Assembly: GCA_025928535.1 (NCBI GenBank)
Contig: JAICJJ010000024.1
Location: 1-12,705 of the forward strand
Direction of reading: 5' to 3'
DNA length: 12,705 nucleotides
Origin: Thermomicrobiales bacterium
GTDB lineage: Bacteria; Chloroflexota; Chloroflexia; Thermomicrobiales; UBA6265
Made by a program: the position numbers and the translations under genes. The notes beneath the pieces were generated by a model. That model saw only the letters and a program-made list of their open reading frames with translations. It made no database searches and had not been told where the DNA came from. Shown here one piece after another: positions 6,716 to 12,705 of the stretch (position 1 is the stretch's first letter; each line of letters starts with the position of its first letter).

Positions 6716-7489
6716 ATGCGGAAACTGGATGGCCGGGTGGCGCTGGTGACGGGCGCGGCGCGGGGATTGGGGCGCGGCATCGCCATGGCGTTGGCGGACG
6801 AAGGCGCCATCGTCGCCGTGAACGACTTGACCATCGACGCGGACCTGGAGTCGGCGATCGCCGAGATTCGGAATGGCGGCGGGCACGCGTTTCCGCTCGC
6901 AGCAGATGTCACGGATCCGGCCGCGATCCGCCGCGCGATCGACGAGATCGACGCGCGCGGCGGCCGGCTCGACATCCTGGTGAACAACGCCGGAACGCTG
7001 CCGCGCGGGCTGACCGGCCGAACGCCGTTCGAAGAGATGTCGCTCGATTACTGGAACGCCTACCTCGCGCTCAACCTGACAAGCGTCTTTCTCTGCTCGC
7101 AGGCCGCGCTGCCGCTGATGCGACGGCAGCGATTCGGCCGCATCATCAACATCGCCTCGCAAATGGCGTTCAAGGGACACCCGGATCTCGTTCCCTATTG
7201 CGCCGCGAAAGGGGGCGTCATCTCGTTCACGCGCGCGCTCGCCCGGCGTGTGGCCGACGATGGGATCACCATCAACGCCATCGCCCCGGGCCCGATTCTG
7301 ACCGGAGCGCACAAACGAGAAGGGATGACGGACGACGACATGGACCGCCAGGCATCCGGGTTGCCGTTGAAGCGCTTCGCCAGGGTGGAGGAGATCGCGC
7401 CGACGGCGGTGTTGCTGGCCTCGTCCCCGGACGGGGACTTCTACACCGGAGTGACCTTTCACCCGAACGGCGGGGATGTCATGCTGTGA
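6716..7489 (+). CDS. Short-chain dehydrogenase/reductase (SDR), classical FabG-like
   Basis: The predicted protein has 257 residues, the usual length of a classical SDR. The Rossmann motif TGAARGLG is at 12-19 and NNAG at 90-93. The catalytic tetrad is N120, S148, Y161 and K165 (YCAAK). The second strand ends in AVND at 34-37; an acidic residue there usually favours NAD over NADP. PGPI at 191-194 and the C-terminal NGGD block complete the fold. The enzyme should interconvert an alcohol and a ketone, but SDR substrates cannot be predicted from these motifs. AAGGGAG at 6704-6710 serves the ATG. The gene is only 30 bases from the ATPase gene and 46 bases before the regulator, so it most likely belongs to the importer's operon and works on the imported compound or a breakdown product. 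Confidence 0.92.
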   Translation: MRKLDGRVALVTGAARGLGRGIAMALADEGAIVAVNDLTIDADLESAIAEIRNGGGHAFPLAADVTDPAAIRRAIDEIDARGGRLDILVNNAGTLPRGLTGRTPFEEMSLDYWNAYLALNLTSVFLCSQAALPLMRRQRFGRIINIASQMAFKGHPDLVPYCAAKGGVISFTRALARRVADDGITINAIAPGPILTGAHKREGMTDDDMDRQASGLPLKRFARVEEIAPTAVLLASSPDGDFYTGVTFHPNGGDVML

Positions 7490-7535
7490 CGGCACAACGA
7501 CACGTTGCCGACATGAACAGATCTGAGGTTGCGGC

Positions 7536-8300
7536 ATGACCAGGCCCATCGAAAATGGGCGGCTCGATCTTGAACTCCAGGCGTTGTCGGTGCTCGCCGC
7601 CGCGGCCGAGCCCGTCGGCTCGCGGCGCTTGAGCGAGGCGTTGCGCGACGCGGGCTTTGACCTCGCGGAAGCGACCGCGGGGCGCCTCCTCCGCCAATTC
7701 GATCGATCGGGGTTCACGCGGGCCGTCGGCACGAAAGGCCGCGTCCTCGGCGCGGCCGGCGAGCAGCGCCTGGTCGAATTGCGTCGCATCCGGGTTCAGG
7801 GTGAACAGAGCGAGCAACTCGTGCAGGCGATCAACGCCAGCCGGGTCGCCGAGGTGGTGGACCTGCTCCATGCGCGCCGGGCGGTCGAGAGCGAAACGAC
7901 GCGGCTCGCGGCGGACCATGCGACCGATGACGAACTCGAGCAGATCGCGATCGCGGCCGGACTGAGCCATGACTGTGCAACCGACGGCGCGGCGCGCATC
8001 GATTCCTCGCACGCCTTTCACCGATTGATCGCGGAAGCGTCGCACAATCGGCTCTTGATCGCGTTCCTGCAAATGCTGCTCGACCCGGTCAATGACGCAT
8101 TGGCGACGTTGATGGACTCGATGGCGATTCCGGGCGATGACGCAACGCCGTCCGCGTTCGTCGACGATCATGCTCGGCTGGCCGAGGCGCTCAGGCGCCG
8201 CGACGGCGATGCCGCGGCGGCGCTGATGAATGCTCATTTCGATCGACTGATCGTGGCCGTGCGGCGACAAGACGCCCGGCGCGCCGCCGCGCCGGAATGA
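7536..8300 (+). CDS. FCD-domain transcription regulator with a non-GntR winged helix
   Basis: The predicted protein has 254 residues. The C-terminal part, about 103-240, matches the all-helical FCD ligand-binding domain of FadR-type GntR regulators: LLHARRAVESE, AFHRLIAEASHN, DDHARLAEALRRRDGDAA and NAHFDRL. H162, H212 and H234 sit at the usual metal-ligand positions. The usual Asp four residues before the first His is Ser158 here, with Asp156 nearby. The N-terminus lacks the typical GntR pattern. Residues 12-78 (PVGSRRLSEALRDAGFDL through GRLLRQFDRSGF and VGTKGRV) look instead like the winged helix found at the start of NrpR and RNase R. It probably senses a small acid or pathway intermediate and controls the flanking importers. 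GAGG at 7525-7528 serves ATG 7536. Confidence 0.82.
   Translation: MTRPIENGRLDLELQALSVLAAAAEPVGSRRLSEALRDAGFDLAEATAGRLLRQFDRSGFTRAVGTKGRVLGAAGEQRLVELRRIRVQGEQSEQLVQAINASRVAEVVDLLHARRAVESETTRLAADHATDDELEQIAIAAGLSHDCATDGAARIDSSHAFHRLIAEASHNRLLIAFLQMLLDPVNDALATLMDSMAIPGDDATPSAFVDDHARLAEALRRRDGDAAAALMNAHFDRLIVAVRRQDARRAAAPE
8276..8295 (+). promoter_or_regulatory. GC hairpin over the end of the regulator gene
   Basis: CCGGCGCG at 8276-8283 pairs exactly with CGCGCCGG at 8288-8295 around a CCGC loop. It covers the last codons of the regulator. There is no T-run, so efficient intrinsic termination is doubtful. In GC-rich coding DNA such a stem can also be chance. Confidence 0.3.
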
Positions 8301-8381
8301 TGCGTTGACCGCGATGCGGAAAGGTAGGTGAGCCGGCGCGCAGAGGCGCCATTCCTGGGAGGTCGCCGCTCCCGCCCAAAC

Positions 8382-8398
8382 GCGCGGCCGAGCCGCGC
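8382..8398 (+). promoter_or_regulatory. GC hairpin in the leader of the BMP-type gene
   Basis: GCGCGGC and GCCGCGC form a perfect 7-bp stem around a CGA loop, 36 bases before the GTG start at 8435. It lies in the 134-base gap (8301-8434) that separates the regulator from the second importer, the widest gap in the latter half of the window. A TTGACC at 8305-8310 resembles a -35 box, but I see no matching -10 at proper spacing. The stem could be a weak terminator, attenuator or mRNA end protector. Confidence 0.35.
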
Positions 8399-8422
8399 CG
8401 GACCCCGCTCGAGCATGGACAA

Positions 8423-8428
8423 GGGAGG
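8423..8428 (+). promoter_or_regulatory. Ribosome binding site setting the GTG start of the BMP-type gene
   Basis: GGGAGG stands 6 bases before GTG 8435. The alternative ATG at 8489 has no Shine-Dalgarno, so the longer form with a short extension before the Tat motif is preferred. Confidence 0.65.
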
Positions 8429-8434
8429 TTCGAG

Positions 8435-9598
8435 GTGCGACGACCGGTCGATCATCTGTTGGAATTGCTCGCGGATTACGATCGCGACATGCTTTCTCGT
8501 CGCCAGTTCGTGCAAAAGGCGTCGCTCCTCGGTTTGTCCGCCGCCGCCATCGCCGCCGCGTTGGACACCCGCTCGACCTCGGCGCGCGCCGCCCGGCAGG
8601 CGACTCCTCCGACCGGCGCCACGACGCCGAACGGCGAGCGAATGAGCGCCGCGCTGGTGACGCCGCAAAAGACGGGCGACCTCGGGCCGGTCGATTCAAT
8701 GGTCGACGGCCTCAATCGCGGCGGCAAGGAACTCAACTACGACGTCAAGGTGGTCGAGGTCGTTCAGGGTGAATACAGCGAAGCGGTGCGCAGCCTCGCT
8801 TCGAGCGGGACGAATCTGGTGATCGGCGCCTTTCCGCCGATGATCGACGCCATCAACGACATGGCGCCGCAATTTCCCAACCAACGCTTCGCCCTGATCA
8901 TCGGCGAGACGCCCGACGTGATTCCGAACGTCGTGTCGTATTGGGAACTCGGCCTCGAAGGCTGCTTCCTCGTCGGCGCGCTGGCCGGGCTCTACAGCAA
9001 GAGCGGCACGGTCGGCGGCGTCCTCTCCATCCGCAACCCGGAGCAGGACCGTTTCATCGCCGGCTATCAGCAAGGCGTCAAGGCGACGAACAAGAACGCC
9101 AAATTCGTCTTCAACGTCATCGGCGGCAACAGCCCGTTCGAAGACCCCGCGACCGCCAAGCGGCTCGCGCAGTTGCTGCAAGAGCAGGGCGCGGACGTCG
9201 TCTGCGGCGGCGGCGGCCAGTCGATCCAGGGGATTCACGACGCGGCCGCCGCGAGCAACGGCGCGTTGGTTTCGATGGGGATGGATCGCGATCAATGCCT
9301 GCGCCGGCCCGATTCGACCCTTGCCTCGGTCCGCATCTATGAAGCCAACATGGTCTACAAGGTCATGAAGGCGAACCGGGACGGCGCCTGGACGCCCGGA
9401 AACTTCCTCGTCGGCATCAAGGATGGCGGCGAAGACATCTGCACCTTCGACAACTCGCACCCGGTCGACCATCAAGATCCGGAGACGGGCCATGTGCTTG
9501 GCCCGAAGCTGCCGCAAGATGTCCGCGACATGATCTGGAATTTGCGCCAGCAAATTCTCGACGGCAAGCTCAAGGTTGAAAACAAGGTGCAGGAATGA
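8435..9598 (+). CDS. BMP-family ABC transporter substrate-binding protein, Tat-exported
   Basis: The predicted protein has 387 residues and is the receptor of the second importer. Residues 21-27 (SRRQFVQ) form a good twin-arginine motif followed by a hydrophobic stretch to about 42, with likely cleavage around 49-53. No lipobox cysteine is seen, unlike PnrA/Med-type BMP lipoproteins of many bacteria. The mature part follows the BMP (Bmp/Med) fold: ALVTPQKTGD, LNYDVKVVEVVQGEY, LVIGAFPPM, ALIIGETPD, GGVLSIRNPEQDRFIAGYQQGVKA, GADVVCGGGGQSIQG and SMGMDRDQ. Characterised family members bind nucleosides; related ones may bind other ring compounds, so nucleoside-like substrate is a family-level guess. 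Start GTG 8435 has a clear Shine-Dalgarno and adds an 18-residue acidic/amphipathic stretch before the Tat motif. A strong hairpin follows the stop, before the ATPase gene. Confidence 0.92.
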   Translation: MRRPVDHLLELLADYDRDMLSRRQFVQKASLLGLSAAAIAAALDTRSTSARAARQATPPTGATTPNGERMSAALVTPQKTGDLGPVDSMVDGLNRGGKELNYDVKVVEVVQGEYSEAVRSLASSGTNLVIGAFPPMIDAINDMAPQFPNQRFALIIGETPDVIPNVVSYWELGLEGCFLVGALAGLYSKSGTVGGVLSIRNPEQDRFIAGYQQGVKATNKNAKFVFNVIGGNSPFEDPATAKRLAQLLQEQGADVVCGGGGQSIQGIHDAAAASNGALVSMGMDRDQCLRRPDSTLASVRIYEANMVYKVMKANRDGAWTPGNFLVGIKDGGEDICTFDNSHPVDHQDPETGHVLGPKLPQDVRDMIWNLRQQILDGKLKVENKVQE

Positions 9599-9605
9599 AC
9601 CGGCG

Positions 9606-9626
9606 CGGGGCGGCGCGGCCGCCCCG
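9606..9626 (+). promoter_or_regulatory. Intercistronic hairpin between BMP-type receptor and ATPase genes
   Basis: CGGGGCGGC at 9606-9614 and GCCGCCCCG at 9618-9626 pair perfectly over 9 bases around a GCG loop. The stem begins 8 bases after the receptor stop and ends 18 bases before the ATPase ATG. There is no T-run. Position and form repeat the hairpin at 1844-1891 after the other receptor gene, which argues for a role in setting receptor-to-transporter ratio. Confidence 0.65.
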
Positions 9627-9644
9627 GATCGGCCGCACGAGGCG

Positions 9645-11249
9645 ATGCCTGCCGTGGATGAACGTCAATTGACGCCCGAGGCCGCGAGCGATGGCGGCGC
9701 CGAACTCGACATGCGCGGCATCACCAAGCGTTTTGGCGATGTCGTCGCCAATCGCCAGGTCGATTTCGTCGTGCGGCGCGGCGAGGTTCACGCCCTGGTC
9801 GGCGAAAACGGCGCCGGCAAATCGACCTTGATGCGGATCGCCGCCGGGATCATGCGGCCGGACGAAGGCGGCATCCGCGTCAGCGGCGAAACGCGCTCGT
9901 TCGCCAGCGCCCGCGACGCCGCCGCGGCGGGCATCGGCATGGTGCATCAGCATTTTTCGCTCGTGCCGTCGCTGACGATCGCCGAAAACATCTTCCTCGC
10001 GGAGCCGCCGAATCAATTCGGCGTGCTGGATCCGAAGTTGTTGCGGCGGCGCGCGGCCGAGCTTTCGACTCGCTATCGCCTCGATTTGCCGACCGATGGC
10101 AAGGTCGGCAACCAACCGGTCGGGGTCCAGCAGCGGGTCGAAATCCTCAAGGCGCTGCTGACCGGGCGCAAGATCCTGATCCTCGACGAGCCGACGGCGG
10201 TGCTGACGCCGCAAGAGGCGGATCATCTCTTCGCGACATTGCGGGCGCTGCGGGCGTCGGGGCACACCATCATCCTGATCACGCACAAATTGCGCGAGGT
10301 GTTCGCCGTGGCGGATCGCATCACGGTGATGCGGGACGGGCGGGCATTCCCGCCGGTCGCCGCCGCCGAATCGAACCCGAGCGAATTGGCGCGGATGATG
10401 GTCGGCCGCGACGTGCTGCTGCGCCGTCCGAACGCGACGCAGGCGACACCGGGCCCGGAAGCGCTCCGCCTGGACGCGGTCTCCTGCCGCAACGACCGGG
10501 GGGCGACGGCCCTCGATGCCGTTTCGTTGACGCTCCACGCCGGCGAAATCCTCGGCATAGCGGGCGTCAATGGCAATGGCCAGGACGAATTGGTCGAGGT
10601 CGTGGCCGGCCTGCGTCAGCCGAGCCAGGGGCGCATCGTCGTCGTCGGACGCGACGTGACGACGGCGCGGAGCCCCCGGGCGCGCCGCGCGGCCGGCATC
10701 GCCCACATTCCGACCGACCGCATGCGCCGCGGCGTCGCCCTGCCGGCGACGGTTGCCGAGAATCTGATGCTTGGGCCGCATGAGCGGCCGCCGCTGTCGC
10801 GCGGGCCCTGGCTGCAGTCGAACGCCGTGCGGGCGTTTGCCGATACGCTCATCGATCGCTTCGGCATCCGAACGCCGAGCGCGGCCGCGCCGGTTGCGGC
10901 GCTGTCGGGCGGCAATGTGCAAAAGGTGGTCGTCGCCCGCGAGTTGACCGGCGAGGTTACGGTCTTGCTCGCCGCCAACCCGACTCGTGGCGTCGATATC
11001 GGAGCCGCCGAGTTCATCCATCGCCAACTCGAAGAAGCCAGAGCGCGTGGCGCGGGGGTCTTGCTGGTGTCGTCGGAGTTGGACGAAGTGCGGGCGTTGA
11101 GCGACCGGATTCTCGTCATGGCGGGCGGCCGGTTCGCCGGCCCTTTCGCGCCCGATGTGAGCGAACACGAGCTCGGCGTGTACATGGGCGGCGGCGACCG
11201 CGCGATGCTCGGAAGCGAGGCGGGAGCGCAGCATGACGGGGCAGCGTAA
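9645..11249 (+). CDS. Double ATP-binding subunit of BMP-type (nucleoside-like) ABC importer
   Basis: The predicted protein has 534 residues from ATG 9645 and contains two fused ATPase domains of the sugar/nucleoside (MglA/YufO-like) type. In domain 1, Walker A is GENGAGKS (53-60), the Q-loop is HQHFSLVPSLT (Q102), the signature-like block is PVGVQQRVEILKAL, Walker B is LDEPT (D181, E182) and the switch histidine is H214. In domain 2, the Walker A position reads GVNGNGQD (307-314) without lysine, the signature LSGGN (420-424) is canonical, and Walker B is AANPTRGVD. The lysine-less second site and this Walker B are normal for nucleoside-type members. The start is the weakest point: GAGG at 9639-9642 is very close to ATG 9645, and the frame is open to TTG 9576, but that longer form would run through the hairpin at 9606-9626. 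The permease gene begins on the base after the stop. Confidence 0.9.
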   Translation: MPAVDERQLTPEAASDGGAELDMRGITKRFGDVVANRQVDFVVRRGEVHALVGENGAGKSTLMRIAAGIMRPDEGGIRVSGETRSFASARDAAAAGIGMVHQHFSLVPSLTIAENIFLAEPPNQFGVLDPKLLRRRAAELSTRYRLDLPTDGKVGNQPVGVQQRVEILKALLTGRKILILDEPTAVLTPQEADHLFATLRALRASGHTIILITHKLREVFAVADRITVMRDGRAFPPVAAAESNPSELARMMVGRDVLLRRPNATQATPGPEALRLDAVSCRNDRGATALDAVSLTLHAGEILGIAGVNGNGQDELVEVVAGLRQPSQGRIVVVGRDVTTARSPRARRAAGIAHIPTDRMRRGVALPATVAENLMLGPHERPPLSRGPWLQSNAVRAFADTLIDRFGIRTPSAAAPVAALSGGNVQKVVVARELTGEVTVLLAANPTRGVDIGAAEFIHRQLEEARARGAGVLLVSSELDEVRALSDRILVMAGGRFAGPFAPDVSEHELGVYMGGGDRAMLGSEAGAQHDGAA

Positions 11250-12365
11250 GTGAACCGGGACGTCGTCATCGGCCGAATTCTTCCGGGGCTCGCGCGGCCG
11301 GTGGCCGCCGTCGCGATCAGCCTGGCGGCCTTTGCCCTCGTGCTCCGGCTCAGTGGATACGACGTGGCGCAGGTCTACGCGACGCTCCTCCGCGGCGCGG
11401 TCGGCGACCCGGCCGCGATCGCTTCAACGCTCCGCTGGGCGACCAGCCTGATCTTTGCGGGCCTGGCGGTCGCGCTGCCGCTGCGAGCCGGGCTGTTCAA
11501 CGTCGGCGTCGAAGGGCAACTCTACCTGGCGGGCCTCGTCGCCGCCCTGATCGGTCTGCGCGTCGATCTGCCGGCGCTCGCGCTGCAGCCGCTGGTGATC
11601 GTCGCCGCCGCGATCGTCGGCGCGCTCTGGGCGCTCATTCCGACGCTGCTCCTCATCCATACCCGCGCCAGCGAGATCGTCACGACGCTGATGTTGAATT
11701 ACGTCGCCATCGGCGTCGCCGATTACCTGGTCAACAACTACTTTCGGGCCCGGATGTCGGCCGAAGCCGTCATGACCGATCGCGTGCCGCCCGCGGCCCG
11801 CTTCCCGTCGCTCGTCCCGCCCTATCCGGTCAGTTATGGCCTCATCATCGCGGTCGCGCTGGCCCTGCTGCTGCATCTGTTTCTCAAGCGCACGAAGCAG
11901 GGGTACGAAACGCGGATGGTCGGCCTGAACCGCGAGTTCGCCGCGTACGGCGGCGTTCGCATTGGCCGAAGTTGGCTCGTGGCCATGCTCGCCAGCGGCG
12001 CCATCGCCGGCTTGATCGGCGCGTTCGAGACGAACGGCGTCAACGGGCGGTTCGTCAGTCAGTTTTCGCCGGGCTTCGGCTTCGATGGGTTTCTGATCGC
12101 CTTCCTCGCCGGCGGCAGTCCGCTCGGCGTCATCGTCGCCGGGTTGGGCGTCGCGGCGTTGCGCGCGGGCAGCCTGAGCGTGTCGATCGAATTCGGGATG
12201 CCGCGCATCACGATCGCGATCATGCAGGGGATCATCATCTTGCTGATTTCCGCGCAACTCGGCCGGCTCGACTTCGTCCGGCGCGTCGTCCGGGCGTTCC
12301 GCCTGCGGAGCGTCATCGGCCCCTCGATGCAGGTGGTGCGGCATGAACACGATTCTCAGTCTTAA
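11250..12365 (+). CDS. BMP-type ABC transporter permease (YufP-like)
   Basis: The predicted protein has 371 residues and is a membrane subunit of the nucleoside-like importer, in the same broad family as ribose/branched-chain amino acid permeases. Hydrophobic segments are at about 18-35, 63-80, 89-103, 110-137, 145-162, 195-212, 241-260, 276-305 and 318-338. Family landmarks are RAGLFNVGVEGQLYLAG (79-95), SEIVTTLMLNYVA (141-153), the cytoplasmic GLNREFAAYGGV coupling segment (225-236) and the G-rich FDGFLIAFLAGGSPLG block. The GTG start immediately follows the ATPase stop codon with only GGGG at 11238-11241 as a weak Shine-Dalgarno, so translational coupling is likely. It overlaps the second permease by 23 bases. 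Confidence 0.92.
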   Translation: MNRDVVIGRILPGLARPVAAVAISLAAFALVLRLSGYDVAQVYATLLRGAVGDPAAIASTLRWATSLIFAGLAVALPLRAGLFNVGVEGQLYLAGLVAALIGLRVDLPALALQPLVIVAAAIVGALWALIPTLLLIHTRASEIVTTLMLNYVAIGVADYLVNNYFRARMSAEAVMTDRVPPAARFPSLVPPYPVSYGLIIAVALALLLHLFLKRTKQGYETRMVGLNREFAAYGGVRIGRSWLVAMLASGAIAGLIGAFETNGVNGRFVSQFSPGFGFDGFLIAFLAGGSPLGVIVAGLGVAALRAGSLSVSIEFGMPRITIAIMQGIIILLISAQLGRLDFVRRVVRAFRLRSVIGPSMQVVRHEHDSQS

Positions 12366-12705
12366 CCTGCTCCAGGCGACGGTGCAGGTGGCGGCTCCGC
12401 TGTTGCTGGCGGCGATGGGCGGCGTCCTCAGCCATCAAGCGGGCATCTTCAATTTCTCGCTCGAAGGGTTGATGCTGTTCGGCGCGTTTTTCGCCGTCTA
12501 CGGAACGATTCTCACCAACAATCCGCTTGTCGGGGCGCTGATCGCGGCGCTGGTCGCCATGCTTGTGTCGCTGGTGTTCGGGCTGGTCGTGATCCAGCTT
12601 CGCGCCGACGTCATCATCGCCGCCTTCGGCATCAACCTGCTCGCGACCGGCGCGACGAGTTTTCTGCTGCGGGTTCTCCTCGGCCAAGTCGGCGGCGTGT
12701 TCGCC
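12343..12705 (+). CDS. BMP-type ABC transporter second permease (YufQ-like), partial
   Basis: The first 121 codons are present; the gene runs off the window end without a stop. AGGTGG at 12331-12336 stands 6 bases before ATG 12343, which lies inside the end of the preceding permease gene. The visible protein has hydrophobic stretches at about 11-30, 38-55, 60-82 and 88-107. The segment SHQAGIFNFSLEGLMLFGAF is the conserved early block of this permease family (usually N-x-G-x-E-G). It pairs with the upstream permease to form the membrane channel. The C-terminal half is outside the window. Confidence 0.9.
   Translation, partial: MNTILSLNLLQATVQVAAPLLLAAMGGVLSHQAGIFNFSLEGLMLFGAFFAVYGTILTNNPLVGALIAALVAMLVSLVFGLVVIQLRADVIIAAFGINLLATGATSFLLRVLLGQVGGVFA

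Noticed and set aside
5513..7789. Minus-strand open frame of 758 codons across the second ATPase, the SDR and the regulator start
   Set aside because: It lies opposite three genes with clear family motifs. Long antisense frames are expected in GC-rich DNA, and its translation is Arg/Asp/His-rich with no recognisable domain.
8301..8434. Possible separate promoter for the second importer (TTGACC at 8305-8310)
   Set aside because: No acceptable -10 hexamer at 16-18 bases; the downstream TAGGTG is only 14 bases away. A promoter here is likely on layout grounds but not visible.
10560..10590. Loss of the Walker A lysine in the second half of the BMP-type ATPase
   Set aside because: This is the normal state of the second domain in nucleoside-type double ATPases, so it is not evidence of decay.
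9570..11234. Minus-strand open frame of 554 codons opposite the double ATPase gene
   Set aside because: Mirror frame of a well-supported gene; low-complexity charged translation without a domain.
1..12705. Search for CRISPR repeats, tRNA or rRNA genes, transposases, integrases, toxin-antitoxin pairs and phage genes
   Set aside because: No repeat arrays, RNA gene signatures or mobile-element proteins were seen; all coding space is explained by transport, enzyme and regulator genes.

Overview
The window is a GC-rich bacterial segment with every supportable gene on the + strand. It holds two ABC importers and, with them, an amidase-type hydrolase, a short-chain dehydrogenase and a transcription regulator. 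I found no rRNA, tRNA, CRISPR array, insertion sequence or phage gene. The host is uncertain. Both solute-binding proteins carry twin-arginine (Tat) signals without a lipobox cysteine, and the second has a short polar stretch ahead of its Tat motif. I associate this style with Chloroflexota (Thermomicrobia-like), but a high-GC proteobacterium would also fit. The lineage guess is inference only.

Region 1 (1-130) is a compact control region. It has a consensus-like promoter (TTGACA, 17-nt spacer, TAGACT), a 12-bp palindrome just upstream of the -35 box, an 11-13 bp dyad at the expected transcription start, and a near-perfect Shine-Dalgarno.

Region 2 (131-6685) is a peptide/opine/nickel-type (Dpp/Opp-like) importer: solute-binding protein, permease B, an isochorismatase-superfamily hydrolase resembling N-carbamoylsarcosine amidase, permease C and two ATPases. 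The hydrolase sits between the two permease genes, which suggests that it acts on the imported solute or a product of it. The two ATPases carry complementary motif changes, which predicts one standard and one degenerate ATP site.

Region 3 (6716-8300) has an SDR oxidoreductase and a regulator that joins an unusual winged helix to a FadR-type (FCD) ligand-binding domain. The regulator is a good candidate for the protein that binds the dyads of region 1.

Region 4 (8435-12705) is a BMP-type (nucleoside-like) importer: Tat-exported binding protein, double ATPase and two permeases, the second cut by the window edge. Strong GC hairpins without U-tracts follow both binding-protein genes, as expected for a device that keeps binding protein in excess of the membrane parts.

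Taken together, the locus looks like an uptake-plus-catabolism module for a small amide, ureide or N-carbamoyl compound, possibly related to nucleobases or creatinine. The substrate cannot be read from the sequence. I see no defence system or new class of element. The most unusual points are the hydrolase inside the transporter, the asymmetric ATPase pair and the regulator's domain combination.
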